This document shows, piece by piece, positions 47,870 to 57,453 of a DNA stretch of 64,000 bases (position 1 is its first letter; each line of letters begins with the position of its first letter). Origin of the DNA: Bacteroides fragilis (GTDB lineage: Bacteria; Bacteroidota; Bacteroidia; Bacteroidales; Bacteroidaceae); contig NZ_CP018937.1 of NCBI RefSeq assembly GCF_002849695.1, positions 3,596,001 through 3,660,000 on the forward strand, in the 5' to 3' direction. Both the position numbers and the translations under genes were made by a program. Below the pieces are notes generated by a model. That model was not told where the DNA came from. It saw only the letters and a program-made list of their open reading frames with translations, and did no database searches.

Positions 47870-49297
47870 ATGAGTGAATCGAGTCATGTCGGCCTATGGA
47901 ATCGCTGTCTTGAAATTATAAGAGACAATGTTCCTGAGTCGACATACAAAACATGGTTTGTTCCCATTGTTCCTTTAAAATATGAGGACAAAACGTTAAT
48001 CGTACAAGTTCCCAGCCAGTTTTTCTATGAATTTCTGGAAGATAAATTTGTGGACTTGCTACGTAAGACGTTATATAAGGTTATAGGAGACGGCACTAAG
48101 TTGATGTACAATGTGCTGGTAGACAAAAGTTCAGGGACAACCGTGAACCAGGAGTCTACTACCCGCTCTACGGCTATCCCTCAGTCCGGACTCCCCCGGG
48201 TTGACGAAAGGAAAGCTCCGGGATTATTGCGTGCTCCGGCTGTCCAGGACCTTGACCCACATCTAAATCCGAACTATAATTTCGAAACCTTTATTGAAGG
48301 TTATAGTAATAAACTTTCAAGAAGTGTTGCCGAGGCCGTTGCCGAAAATCCGGCCAAGACGGTCTTTAATCCGTTGTTTCTTCATGGAGCATCGGGAGTA
48401 GGAAAAACCCATTTGGCCAACGCCATCGGAACTCGCATAAAAGAGTTGTATCCAGACAAAAGAGTGCTTTACGTTTCAGCACATTTATTTCAGGTACAGT
48501 ACACCGATTCTGTGCGTAATAATACAACGAATGATTTTATCAACTTCTACCAGACAATCGATGTACTGATCATTGATGATATTCAAGAATTTGCCGGTGT
48601 CACCAAAACACAAAATACTTTCTTCCATATCTTCAATCACCTACACCAAAACGGCAAACAGTTGATATTGACTTCCGACCGTGCTCCCGTATTACTGCAA
48701 GGCATGGAAGAGCGTCTGTTAACCCGCTTCAAATGGGGTATGGTAGCCGAACTGGAAAAACCGACTGTAGAACTCAGAAAGAACATTTTAAGGAATAAGA
48801 TTCATAGGGATGGGTTACAGTTCCCTTCTGAAGTAATAGACTACATTGCCGAGAATGTAAACGAAAGCGTGCGTGATTTGGAAGGCATTGTTATTTCTAT
48901 CATGGCCCACTCGACTATTTACAATAAAGAAATCGATTTGGATCTGGCACAACGCATTGTCCGCAAAGTAGTCCGCAGTGAAACGAAAGCTGTGACCATC
49001 GATGATATCATTAATGTGGTCTGCAAACATTTCGACTTGGAATCATCAGCCATCCACACCAAATCAAGAAAAAGAGAAGTGGTACAGGCACGTCAGGTTG
49101 CCATGTATTTAGCCAAGACACATACAGACTTCTCTACTTCCAAAATCGGAAAATTCATAGGCAATAAAGATCATGCCACCGTATTACATGCATGCAAAAC
49201 AGTAAAAGGCCAGTGCGAAGTTGATAAAAGCTTCCGGTCCGATCTGGAAAACATAGAAACTTTACTAAAGAAAAGAAATATAAACAGTGAACGATAA
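47870..49297 (+). CDS. dnaA: Chromosomal replication initiator protein DnaA
   Basis: This 475-residue initiator binds DnaA boxes and opens the origin. Domain I is at about residues 8-85 ([20 protein letters not shown]) and domain II is a variable linker at about 90-135. Domain III is an AAA+ module (Walker [10 protein letters not shown] at about 177, Walker [10 protein letters not shown] at about 240). Domain IV is the DNA-binding region, with [15 protein letters not shown] at about 445. All key residues are intact. The last codons (NSER and stop) lie inside a 14-base tandem repeat. dnaN is not adjacent, as is common in Bacteroidota. Confidence 0.97.
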   Translation: MSESSHVGLWNRCLEIIRDNVPESTYKTWFVPIVPLKYEDKTLIVQVPSQFFYEFLEDKFVDLLRKTLYKVIGDGTKLMYNVLVDKSSGTTVNQESTTRSTAIPQSGLPRVDERKAPGLLRAPAVQDLDPHLNPNYNFETFIEGYSNKLSRSVAEAVAENPAKTVFNPLFLHGASGVGKTHLANAIGTRIKELYPDKRVLYVSAHLFQVQYTDSVRNNTTNDFINFYQTIDVLIIDDIQEFAGVTKTQNTFFHIFNHLHQNGKQLILTSDRAPVLLQGMEERLLTRFKWGMVAELEKPTVELRKNILRNKIHRDGLQFPSEVIDYIAENVNESVRDLEGIVISIMAHSTIYNKEIDLDLAQRIVRKVVRSETKAVTIDDIINVVCKHFDLESSAIHTKSRKREVVQARQVAMYLAKTHTDFSTSKIGKFIGNKDHATVLHACKTVKGQCEVDKSFRSDLENIETLLKKRNINSER

Positions 49298-49356
49298 ACA
49301 GTGAACGATGAACATTTGCAACCAATCATGCAAGCTGTTCATCGTTCGCTGTTTAT
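49282..49356. terminator. Tandem repeat and long hairpin at the 3' end of dnaA
   Basis: AAACAGTGAACGAT is repeated in tandem at 49282-49295 and 49296-49309; the first copy supplies the dnaA stop codon. The arm 49294-49314 pairs with 49336-49356 over 21 bases with one mismatch, between convergent dnaA and nitroreductase genes. It probably ends transcription or protects the dnaA mRNA. Confidence 0.7.
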
Positions 49357-49369
49357 TAATCACCGCCAG

Positions 49370-50122
49370 TTATTGCCCATCATTCATAAAGCCTTGTTGG
49401 CGAAGTACTTTCAACAGATTTTCAGACATAAATTCATTATCCTTCTTTGTATAACGAACATCTGTAAACACTTGAGCCAAAGTCTCCTTATGATTCTCCT
49501 CTATAAACTGCTTATTCTCAGGTAAGGACTCCTTATAAGCATACAGCCGGTTTATATCTTCGGCTGTATAATCGTGATAACTCTCTTCATGTATGATACC
49601 TTCTATAGGCAGACGATCTACTTGTTTAGGAGATTCCGCCGGATATCCCACTGTTACAGTAGTAATGGGAAATACCAGTTCCGGCAAGTGTAAAGCATCA
49701 ATTATCATTTGAGGATTGTAAGTAGTAGTACCCAAATAACAAATACCCAATCCGGCCTCTTCGGCAAGCGTACAAAAGGTTTGTGCAACCAATAAAGTAT
49801 CCATAGCCGCATTCAAAAAAGACATTAAATTATCATATCCCGGCTCCGCATTCCTTTCCTGACAATATTTGCAGAAACGGCGGAAATCTGCGCAAAATGT
49901 CAACACCACCGGCGCAGATTTTATCATCGGCTGATTAAAATGTGCCGGAGAAAGTATTTCTTTTTTCTCGGCATCACGAGTGACAACTACACTATAAAGC
50001 TGCATTCCGCCCATCGTAGAAGCACGAAATGAAGTTTCAAGCAAATCATTTAACAAATCCGACGTAATATCTTTTTGCTGATATTTGCGGATAGTTCTTC
50101 TGTTCTTAACTGTATCCATCAT
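49370..50122 (-). CDS. Nitroreductase family protein (NADPH-dependent, FMN-binding)
   Basis: About 250 residues from the first Met of MMDTVKNRRTIRKYQ. The N-terminal NRRTIRKY motif binds FMN phosphate. Further family segments are FRASTMGGMQLYSVVV, LGICYLGTTTYNP and TTVTVGYPAESP. The C-terminal extension (about 190-250) is of the NfsA-like subgroup, which wraps the partner subunit. Such oxidoreductases reduce nitro groups, quinones or flavins with NAD(P)H; the natural substrate is unknown. A -7 box TATCTTTG at 50135-50142 is only 13 bases before the start, so the leader is very short. Confidence 0.9.
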   Translation of the reverse strand: MMDTVKNRRTIRKYQQKDITSDLLNDLLETSFRASTMGGMQLYSVVVTRDAEKKEILSPAHFNQPMIKSAPVVLTFCADFRRFCKYCQERNAEPGYDNLMSFLNAAMDTLLVAQTFCTLAEEAGLGICYLGTTTYNPQMIIDALHLPELVFPITTVTVGYPAESPKQVDRLPIEGIIHEESYHDYTAEDINRLYAYKESLPENKQFIEENHKETLAQVFTDVRYTKKDNEFMSENLLKVLRQQGFMNDGQ

Positions 50123-50134
50123 ATCTTTTTTCTG

Positions 50135-50142
50135 CAAAGATA
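50135..50142 (-). promoter_or_regulatory. Putative -7 box of the nitroreductase gene
   Basis: The minus strand reads TATCTTTG, directly upstream of the MM start. The predicted mRNA leader is only a few bases long. Confidence 0.5.
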
Positions 50143-50300
50143 TAAAAAGAATAATCATTCTATCTCATTTCCAATTTAGATTAATTTTCTTTTTGGAAAA
50201 CTTCAGGCACTAAACAAAACCATCATTCATTTGTTTATCAATTGCTTATCATTTATAAACGGATAACTTAGTACCGGTTAATAAATTATCTCGTTTTTAT

Positions 50301-50331
50301 TTTGATATACCAAAAAACATTCATAGCTTTG
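50301..50331 (+). promoter_or_regulatory. Promoter of nrdJ
   Basis: Both consensus boxes are exact: TTTG at 50301-50304 and TAGCTTTG at 50324-50331, with a 19-base spacer. Transcription should begin near 50337, which excludes the ATG at 50302 as the start of translation. The leader to 50407 is about 70 bases and shows no cobalamin riboswitch features. Confidence 0.75.
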
Positions 50332-50406
50332 CAGGCACGTTTGTTAATGATAAGTAAGCTTCTACATATTTACTTATTAATAATGATATCTAAGACACAT
50401 TGCATC

Positions 50407-52950
50407 GTGGAAAAGCAAATTTACTCTTACGAGGAAGCCTACGAAGAATCTTTACGATATTTTCAGGGCGATGAACTTGCTGCGCGAGTTTGGGTAAACA
50501 AATACGCAGTAAAAGACTCTTTCGGAAATATTTACGAGAAATCACCGAAGGACATGCATTGGAGACTTGCTAACGAAGTGGCCCGCATCGAGGCAAAGTA
50601 CCCAAATGCACTAAGCTCCGAACAGTTGTTTGAGCTTTTTGACCATTTTAAGTATATCGTGCCGCAAGGCAGTCCGATGACAGGTATCGGTAACGATTAT
50701 CAAGTTGCTTCACTTTCCAATTGCTTTGTGATTGGTATTGATGGTTCTGCCGATTCGTACGGAGCTATCATCAAAATAGATGAAGAGCAGGTGCAACTAA
50801 TGAAAAGACGCGGAGGTGTAGGTCATGACCTCTCCCATATCCGTCCCAAAGGTTCTCCTGTGAAAAACTCAGCCCTGACTTCTACCGGGCTGGTCCCATT
50901 CATGGAACGTTATTCTAATTCTACACGTGAAGTTGCCCAAGACGGACGCCGCGGTGCGTTGATGCTCAGTGTATCGATCAAGCATCCGGATTCCGAAGCA
51001 TTCATTGATGCAAAAATGACAGAAGGCAAGGTTACAGGTGCCAATGTTTCAGTAAAGCTGGATGATGCATTCATGGCAGCAGCTGTAGAAGGCAGAAAGT
51101 ATACCCAACAATACCCCATTGACTCTGACCATCCCACTACGGTGAAAGAGATCGATGCTTCCAACTTGTGGAAGAAGATTGTGCATAATGCATGGAAATC
51201 GGCTGAACCGGGCGTATTGTTCTGGGATACCATTATCCGTGAATCAGTGCCCGACTGTTATGCAGATTTGGGATATAAAACGGTTTCGACAAACCCTTGT
51301 GGAGAAATTCCTTTGTGCCCTTATGATTCTTGCCGCCTGTTGGCCATCAATCTGTATTCATATGTAGTCAACCCATTCACTAAAGATGCCTACTTTGACT
51401 TTGAGCTCTTCCATAAACATGTAGCACTGGCTCAGCGCATCATGGATGATATCATCGATCTGGAATTGGAAAAGATAGAACGCATCATGGAGAAGATAGA
51501 TCTGGATCCGGAAAACGAAGAAGTGAAACACACTGAACGCGGTTTGTGGGAAAAGATTTATAAGAAGAGCGGTCAGGGAAGACGTACCGGTGTCGGTATC
51601 ACTGCCGAAGGCGATATGCTCGCCGCACTCGGAATGCGTTATGGAACAGAAGAAGCGACTGACTTCTCTGAGAAAGTACACAAAGCCGTAGCACTGGGTG
51701 CTTACCGTTCATCGGTGGATATGGCCAAAGAGCGTGGTGCATTCGATGTATACGATACGGAAAGAGAAAAGAACAACCCGTTCATCAACCGTTTGCGCGA
51801 AGCTGATCCGGCATTGTACGAAGACATGAAGAAATATGGTCGCCGTAACATTGCGTGTCTGACCATCGCTCCTACCGGAACAACCAGTCTGATGACTCAG
51901 ACAACCTCAGGTATCGAGCCTGTATTCCTCCCGGTATATAAACGCAGAAGAAAAGTGAACCCGAATGACACCAACGTACGCGTTGACTTTGTAGACGAAA
52001 CCGGAGACGCTTTTGAAGAATACATCGTGTTCCACCACAAATTCGTGACCTGGATGGAAGCGAACGGTTACGATCCCGCCAAACGATATACTCAGGAAGA
52101 GGTGGACGAACTGGTAGCCAAGTCACCTTATTATAAAGCAACTTCAAACGACGTAGACTGGTTGATGAAAGTCCGTATGCAAGGCAAAATCCAGAAATGG
52201 GTAGACCACTCCATCAGTGTGACCATTAACCTGCCGAACGATGTAGACGAAGAACTGGTGAACCGCCTGTATGTCGAAGCATGGAAGTCCGGTTGTAAAG
52301 GCTGTACGGTTTACCGTGACGGTTCCCGTTCAGGAGTGCTTATCTCTGCGAAGTCCGACAAAGACAAGAAAGAAGAGCTTCCTCCTTGCAAGCCGCCAAC
52401 GGTAGTCGAAGTACGTCCGCCGGTACTTGAAGCTGATGTTGTGCGTTTCCAGAACAATAAAGAGAAATGGGTAGCTTTGGTCGGCCTGCTCGACGGCAGA
52501 CCTTACGAAATATTCACCGGTCTGCAAGACGACGACGAAGGAATCATTATTCCGAAAAGTGTAAACACCGGACGCATCATCAAGAATGTCGATGAGAACG
52601 GAAACAAACGTTACGACTTCCAGTTTGAAAACAAACGCGGATACAAAATGACAATCGAAGGTCTGTCCGAGAAGTTCAACAAAGAATATTGGAACTATGC
52701 CAAACTGATCTCAGGTGTGCTCCGCTGGAGAATGCCGATCGAACAAGTCATCAAACTGGTAGGTTCGCTACAATTGGACAGCGAAAACATCAATACCTGG
52801 AAGAATGGTGTAGAACGTGCGCTGAAGAAATATGTGCAGGACGGAACGGAAGCTAAAGGCAAAAAATGTCCGAACTGCGGAAATGAGACATTGGTTTATC
52901 AGGAAGGTTGCCTCATCTGTACCACTTGCGGTGCATCCAGGTGCGGATAA
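50407..52950 (+). CDS. nrdJ: Adenosylcobalamin-dependent ribonucleoside-diphosphate reductase (class II)
   Basis: About 847 residues from the GTG at 50407 (VEKQIYSYEEA); ATGs at 50347 and 50383 are possible alternatives. The enzyme reduces ribonucleotides to deoxyribonucleotides without oxygen, using coenzyme B12. Class II features are visible: SLSNCFVIG with an active-site Cys, GGVGHDLSHIRPKG, STNPCGEIPLCPYDSC with radical-site Asn-Pro-Cys-Gly-Glu, and TIAPTGTTSLM. The C-terminus ends in a zinc-ribbon-like CPNCGNE and CTTCGASRCG, a Cys-rich tail that may shuttle electrons. With mutAB it makes a second B12-dependent activity in the window. A terminator follows at 52990-53017. Confidence 0.95.
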   Translation: MEKQIYSYEEAYEESLRYFQGDELAARVWVNKYAVKDSFGNIYEKSPKDMHWRLANEVARIEAKYPNALSSEQLFELFDHFKYIVPQGSPMTGIGNDYQVASLSNCFVIGIDGSADSYGAIIKIDEEQVQLMKRRGGVGHDLSHIRPKGSPVKNSALTSTGLVPFMERYSNSTREVAQDGRRGALMLSVSIKHPDSEAFIDAKMTEGKVTGANVSVKLDDAFMAAAVEGRKYTQQYPIDSDHPTTVKEIDASNLWKKIVHNAWKSAEPGVLFWDTIIRESVPDCYADLGYKTVSTNPCGEIPLCPYDSCRLLAINLYSYVVNPFTKDAYFDFELFHKHVALAQRIMDDIIDLELEKIERIMEKIDLDPENEEVKHTERGLWEKIYKKSGQGRRTGVGITAEGDMLAALGMRYGTEEATDFSEKVHKAVALGAYRSSVDMAKERGAFDVYDTEREKNNPFINRLREADPALYEDMKKYGRRNIACLTIAPTGTTSLMTQTTSGIEPVFLPVYKRRRKVNPNDTNVRVDFVDETGDAFEEYIVFHHKFVTWMEANGYDPAKRYTQEEVDELVAKSPYYKATSNDVDWLMKVRMQGKIQKWVDHSISVTINLPNDVDEELVNRLYVEAWKSGCKGCTVYRDGSRSGVLISAKSDKDKKEELPPCKPPTVVEVRPPVLEADVVRFQNNKEKWVALVGLLDGRPYEIFTGLQDDDEGIIIPKSVNTGRIIKNVDENGNKRYDFQFENKRGYKMTIEGLSEKFNKEYWNYAKLISGVLRWRMPIEQVIKLVGSLQLDSENINTWKNGVERALKKYVQDGTEAKGKKCPNCGNETLVYQEGCLICTTCGASRCG

Positions 52951-52989
52951 AAAACAAACCTGTAAATGATTAATATATAAGCAAAAGCG

Positions 52990-53017
52990 TTGAAAGGAGC
53001 CTCTTGGCTCCTTTCAA
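52990..53017 (+). terminator. Intrinsic terminator of nrdJ
   Basis: A 12-base perfect stem (TTGAAAGGAGCC and its complement) with loop TCTT is followed by TGTTTAATAA. It lies 39 bases after the nrdJ stop codon. Confidence 0.75.
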
Positions 53018-53147
53018 TGTTTAATAACATAAACAACACAAACGTTTGCATACTATTTTAAAGTAGTTCGATGAAAGTAAAGATACGACATACGTAGAAT
53101 ATTTCTATACTTGCAAAATCATTAGTCAAAAATTAAATCTAATATAT

Positions 53148-55850
53148 ATGATAGTATCATTTCATATTGAGTATCGCACAAGTTGGGGAGAAGAAGTCAG
53201 AATATTAGGTTCTGTACCCGAACTTGGAAACAATGATCCGGATAAAGCTATCTCCCTCACCACAGTAGACGGTATCCATTGGAGCAGTGAAATAGCTCTT
53301 CAATCACCGGCAGAAGGAGTTATAGAATACAGTTATCACATTTATCGCGACAATAAGAACATCCGTACTGAATGGAACTCTTTCCCCCGGCGTGTCTACC
53401 TGCCTGCGGATGACAAAAAAAGTCTGCGCATCAATGATTGCTGGAAGAACCTTCCGGAGCAGCAGTATTTCTATAGTTCGGCATTCACCGAATCGCTTCT
53501 GGCACACCGTGACCGGAGTGCAACCCCCAAAAGTTACAAAAAAGGATTGATGATCAAGGCTTATGCTCCACGCATCAACGGCAACTACTGTTTGGCCATC
53601 TGTGGCAATCAGAAAGTCCTTGGCAACTGGAACCCGGACAAAGCATGGCCTATGAGCGACATCAACTTTCCGGAATGGCAAGCCGAATTGGATGCATCTA
53701 AACTGGAATTTCCATTAGAGTACAAATTTGTATTATATAATAAGGAAGAGAAGAAAGCTGAAGCTTGGGAAAACAATCCTAACCGTTACATGGCCGCCCC
53801 CGAGATTAAAGCAAACGAAACACTGGTTATTTCCGACCGATACGTCTACTTTGACGTTCCGGCCTGGAAAGGTGCAGGAGTGGCCGTCCCCGTATTTTCA
53901 CTCAAATCGGAGAAAAGCTTCGGTGTAGGAGACTTCGGAGACCTGAAACGAATGGTGGACTGGGCAGTCAGTACCAACCAGAAAGTGGTACAGATCCTAC
54001 CGATCAATGACACCACCATGACCCATACATGGACAGATTCCTACCCTTACAATAGTATTTCCATCTATGCTTTCCACCCGATGTATGCCGACCTTAAACA
54101 GATGGGTACCCTGAAAGATAAAGAAGTCGCTACCGCTTTCAACCAAAAACAGAAAGAGTTGAATTCACTTTCTGCCATCGACTACGAAGCAGTGAACCGG
54201 GGAAAATGGGAATATTTCCATCAGCTATTCAAGCAAGAAGGAGAAAAAGTATTGGCTTCGAAAGCCTTCCGTGATTTCTTTGAGGCCAACAAAGAATGGC
54301 TGCAACCCTATGCTGCCTTCAGTTATCTGCGTGACGTATACCGGACACCAAACTTCCGCGAATGGCCTAAATATTCGGAATATAATGCACAAGAGATTGA
54401 AGAGCTTTGCCGTCCCGGTACGGAAGTCTACCCCAATATCGCCATCTATTTCTATATACAGTTCAACCTCCACTTACAACTGCTGGAAGCAACCACTTAT
54501 GCCCGCGAGCACGGAGTGGTACTAAAGGGAGATATCCCTATCGGCATCAGCCGCAACAGTGTGGAAGCCTGGACAGAGCCCTATTATTTCAATCTCAACG
54601 GACAGGCCGGTGCCCCACCCGATGATTTTTCTGTCAACGGGCAGAACTGGGGTTTCCCCACCTACAATTGGGACGTAATGGAAAAGGATGGCTATAAATG
54701 GTGGATGAAACGTTTCCAAAAGATGGCCGAGTATTTCGACGCTTACCGCATCGACCATATTCTGGGATTTTTCCGCATTTGGGAAATCCCGATGAATGCC
54801 GTGCATGGATTACTGGGACAGTTTGTTCCCGCACTGCCCATGAGCCGTGAAGAAATAGAAAGCTACGGATTACCTTTCCGCGAAGAATTCCTGACGCCTT
54901 ATATCCACGAGTACTTCCTCGGACAGGTGTTTGGTCCCCACACCGACTACGTCAAACAAACCTTTATTGAGCCGACCGACACGTACGAAGTGTACCGCAT
55001 GCGTCCAGAGTTCGACACTCAACGCAAAGTGGAAGCTTTCTTTGCCGGCAAGAACGATGAAGACAGCATATGGATCAGAGACGGATTGTACGCCTTGATA
55101 AGTGACGTACTGTTTGTGCCCGACCGTAAGGACACGAACCTCTTTCATCCGCGTATCGGAGTACAGCACGACTTCATCTACCGTGCCCTGAACGATTGGG
55201 AGAAAGCAGCATTCAACCGGCTTTACGATCAGTATTATTATCATCGCCATAATGACTTCTGGCAACAACAAGCCATGAAGAAACTGCCACAACTGACTCA
55301 GTCGACCCGCATGCTGGTATGTGGTGAAGATTTGGGAATGATACCGGATTGCGTGGCATGGGTGATGAACGACCTACGCATTCTGAGTCTCGAAATCCAG
55401 CGGATGCCCAAGAACCCGGCTGAAGAGTTCGGTCGCCTGAACGAATACCCGTATCGCTCGGTTTGCACATTCTCTACCCATGACATGTCGACTTTACGCG
55501 GATGGTGGGAAGAGGATTATCAACAGACTCAACGTTACTACAATCAGATGCTGGGGCATTATGGTGCCGCCCCTGCCGTAGCAACACCGGAACTGTGTGA
55601 AGAAGTGGTCCGCAACCACCTCTACAGTAACTCCATCCTTTGCATTCTGTCACTACAAGATTGGTTGTCGATGGACGGAAGATGGCGCAACCCGAACGTG
55701 CAGGAAGAACGGATCAATGTCCCTGCCAATCCCCGTCACTACTGGCGTTACCGGATGCATCTGACACTGGAACAGCTCATGAAAGCCGAAAGCCTGAATG
55801 AGAAAATCAGAGAACTGGTTAAGCAAACCGGCAGAAATCCGGAAAAATAA
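53148..55850 (+). CDS. malQ: 4-alpha-glucanotransferase (amylomaltase), GH77 with two CBM20 domains
   Basis: This 900-residue cytoplasmic enzyme transfers alpha-1,4-glucan segments in maltodextrin or glycogen metabolism. The N-terminus has two starch-binding CBM20 domains: about 1-110 (VSFHIEYRTSWGEEVRILG, VPELGNNDP) and about 125-235 (LAICGNQKVLGNWNPDKAW). The GH77 barrel follows from about residue 245. The nucleophile Asp lies in FDAYRIDHILGFFRIW, the acid/base Glu in CGEDLGMIP and the third Asp in FSTHDMSTLRGWW. No signal peptide is present. The two-CBM20 form is typical of Bacteroidota and plant DPE2-like enzymes. It has its own weak promoter region and a strong terminator. Confidence 0.95.
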   Translation: MIVSFHIEYRTSWGEEVRILGSVPELGNNDPDKAISLTTVDGIHWSSEIALQSPAEGVIEYSYHIYRDNKNIRTEWNSFPRRVYLPADDKKSLRINDCWKNLPEQQYFYSSAFTESLLAHRDRSATPKSYKKGLMIKAYAPRINGNYCLAICGNQKVLGNWNPDKAWPMSDINFPEWQAELDASKLEFPLEYKFVLYNKEEKKAEAWENNPNRYMAAPEIKANETLVISDRYVYFDVPAWKGAGVAVPVFSLKSEKSFGVGDFGDLKRMVDWAVSTNQKVVQILPINDTTMTHTWTDSYPYNSISIYAFHPMYADLKQMGTLKDKEVATAFNQKQKELNSLSAIDYEAVNRGKWEYFHQLFKQEGEKVLASKAFRDFFEANKEWLQPYAAFSYLRDVYRTPNFREWPKYSEYNAQEIEELCRPGTEVYPNIAIYFYIQFNLHLQLLEATTYAREHGVVLKGDIPIGISRNSVEAWTEPYYFNLNGQAGAPPDDFSVNGQNWGFPTYNWDVMEKDGYKWWMKRFQKMAEYFDAYRIDHILGFFRIWEIPMNAVHGLLGQFVPALPMSREEIESYGLPFREEFLTPYIHEYFLGQVFGPHTDYVKQTFIEPTDTYEVYRMRPEFDTQRKVEAFFAGKNDEDSIWIRDGLYALISDVLFVPDRKDTNLFHPRIGVQHDFIYRALNDWEKAAFNRLYDQYYYHRHNDFWQQQAMKKLPQLTQSTRMLVCGEDLGMIPDCVAWVMNDLRILSLEIQRMPKNPAEEFGRLNEYPYRSVCTFSTHDMSTLRGWWEEDYQQTQRYYNQMLGHYGAAPAVATPELCEEVVRNHLYSNSILCILSLQDWLSMDGRWRNPNVQEERINVPANPRHYWRYRMHLTLEQLMKAESLNEKIRELVKQTGRNPEK

Positions 55851-55883
55851 TATCCGTCAGTTTCCCAAGAAAGAAAAAGAACA

Positions 55884-55926
55884 AAGAGAGAAGAGCGAAC
55901 CGGTGTGTTTTTCGCTCTTCTCTCTT
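55884..55926 (+). terminator. Intrinsic terminator of malQ
   Basis: A 16-base perfect stem (arms 55884-55899 and 55911-55926) with an 11-base loop lies 33 bases after the malQ stop codon and is followed by GCTTTTC. Confidence 0.8.
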
Positions 55927-55945
55927 GCTTTTCAGTAATATTCAG

Positions 55946-55953
55946 TATCTTTG
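55946..55953 (+). promoter_or_regulatory. Putative -7 box of the acyltransferase gene
   Basis: TATCTTTG lies 26 bases before the ATG at 55979 and downstream of the ATG at 55925, which supports the shorter start. Confidence 0.55.
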
Positions 55954-55978
55954 CTGCACCAATGCACAAACAGTCAGA

Positions 55979-57010
55979 ATGGGAGACGACAAAAACAAAC
56001 GAATTGATTTTGTAGACTTGACGAAAGGAGTCTGCATCATCCTGGTGGTGATGGCACACATCGGTGGAGCTTTCGAAAAGCTTGATTACCATTCGATGAT
56101 CGCCAGTTTTCGTATGCCCCTTTATTTCTTTATCTCAGGTATCTTCTTCAAGTCGTACGAGGGGCTTTTCGGATTCTTCATCCGGAAGATAAACAAATTG
56201 ATCGTCCCCTTCCTCTTTTTCTATCTCAGCGCATTCCTCCTGAAGTATATTGTATGGAAAATTGCTCCGGGTGTATTTCAACTCCCGGTCAGTTGGACAG
56301 AGCTTTTAGTTGTGTTTCATGATCATGCCCTGATCAAGTTCAACCCTCCTATCTGGTTTTTACTGGCACTTTTCAATTGCAATATCCTGTTCTATCTGGT
56401 CCACAGCCTGCGCGACCGGAAGTTAGGTTTAATGTTTGCCCTCACCCTCCTGATCGGAATCGCCGGATTCTATATGGGTAAACACCAGATCGAACTGCCC
56501 TTGTACATAGACATAGCCATGACCGCCCTACCCTTCTATGTGGCCGGATTCTGGATTCGCCGTTACAACTTTTTCCTCTTTCCCCACCGTTTCGACAAAC
56601 TGATTCCGCTATGTATCCTGGCAGCCTTGGTCGTGATGTACTTCACCGCCACGTTTGTCGGTATGCGTACCAACAATTATGCAGGCAACATTTTCCAGTT
56701 CTGGGCCTCAGCGTTTGCCGGCATCTTTATGATTATGCTTTTCTGCAAAAAGTTTAAAAAGCTCCCTGTCATCTCTTATCTGGGACGTTACTCGGTCATT
56801 ACATTGGGAATACATGCCCCCCTTTTACATTTCGAATATCCGGTTGTCAGCCGGTTTATCCATAATGAATGGGGACAAGCCATTGTCTTGCTATTGCTCA
56901 CCCTGACAATCTGCATTGCCGCAACTCCCATATTTCTGAAACTGATTCCGCAGGCTGTGGCGCAAAAAGACTTTATCAAAACCAAGCAATCGCAACAACA
57001 GGAATCATAA
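55979..57010 (+). CDS. Acyltransferase family 3 membrane protein
   Basis: About 343 residues from the ATG at 55979, with about ten hydrophobic segments. The N-terminus RIDFVDLTKGVCIILVVMAH has the family's catalytic His at the end of the first helix, and FRMPLYFFISGIFF contains the usual Arg-x-x-(hydrophobic)-F-x-x-S-G motif. Members O-acetylate or O-acylate polysaccharides, peptidoglycan or glycolipids. The acceptor is unknown. The stop codon of this gene overlaps the folB promoter region, and folB starts 52 bases later. Confidence 0.9.
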   Translation: MGDDKNKRIDFVDLTKGVCIILVVMAHIGGAFEKLDYHSMIASFRMPLYFFISGIFFKSYEGLFGFFIRKINKLIVPFLFFYLSAFLLKYIVWKIAPGVFQLPVSWTELLVVFHDHALIKFNPPIWFLLALFNCNILFYLVHSLRDRKLGLMFALTLLIGIAGFYMGKHQIELPLYIDIAMTALPFYVAGFWIRRYNFFLFPHRFDKLIPLCILAALVVMYFTATFVGMRTNNYAGNIFQFWASAFAGIFMIMLFCKKFKKLPVISYLGRYSVITLGIHAPLLHFEYPVVSRFIHNEWGQAIVLLLLTLTICIAATPIFLKLIPQAVAQKDFIKTKQSQQQES

Positions 57011-57025
57011 TTGCATTTATTATCT

Positions 57026-57033
57026 TATCTTTG
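57026..57033 (+). promoter_or_regulatory. Putative -7 box of folB
   Basis: TATCTTTG lies 29 bases before the ATG at 57062. It sits after the ATG at 57011, so that longer frame is unlikely to be the true start. Confidence 0.55.
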
Positions 57034-57061
57034 CCAGAAGACAATATCAATCTTTATATTT

Positions 57062-57430
57062 ATGACTACCCATTATTATATCTTTTTGGAAAACGTCCGT
57101 TTCTACAGTTATCATGGAGTAGCTCCACAAGAGACTGCGATTGGCAACGAGTTCATCATCAACCTGAGGTTGAAAACCGATTTTGGCAAAGCCACCGAAA
57201 CGGATGAAGTAGAAGATACCGTCAGCTATGCAGACATACACGCCGCGCTGAAAGAAGAAATGGATATTCCCTCTAAACTGCTGGAACACGCCTGCGGACG
57301 AATCGTGAAAAGGCTCTTCCGGGACTTCCCGAAAATCAGTGAGATAGAAATCAAACTGTCGAAAAGGAATCCGCCCATGGGAGCAGACATCGACTCTGCC
57401 GGAGTAGAGATGCATTGCACGAGAGACTGA
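57062..57430 (+). CDS. folB: Dihydroneopterin aldolase
   Basis: About 122 residues from the ATG at 57062 (MTTHYYIFLENV). It converts dihydroneopterin to 6-hydroxymethyl-dihydropterin in folate synthesis and forms an octamer. Substrate-binding residues appear in VRFYSYHGVAPQE (conserved Glu) and VEDTVSYADIH; the catalytic Lys lies in EIKLSKRNPPMG. The length matches other FolB proteins. The TlpA-like gene begins 24 bases downstream and is probably co-transcribed. Confidence 0.95.
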   Translation: MTTHYYIFLENVRFYSYHGVAPQETAIGNEFIINLRLKTDFGKATETDEVEDTVSYADIHAALKEEMDIPSKLLEHACGRIVKRLFRDFPKISEIEIKLSKRNPPMGADIDSAGVEMHCTRD

Positions 57431-57453
57431 ATCAACATTAATATACTAATACG

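Noticed and set aside
47522..50300. Chromosomal origin around dnaA
   Set aside because: No cluster of DnaA boxes and no AT-rich unwinding element was found on either side of dnaA. The single TTATCCACA in the window (8728-8736) is inside the lyase relic.
50332..50406. Cobalamin riboswitch before nrdJ or before mutAB
   Set aside because: Both genes use B12 as a cofactor, so I looked. The leaders are under 100 bases and lack B12-box-like sequence.
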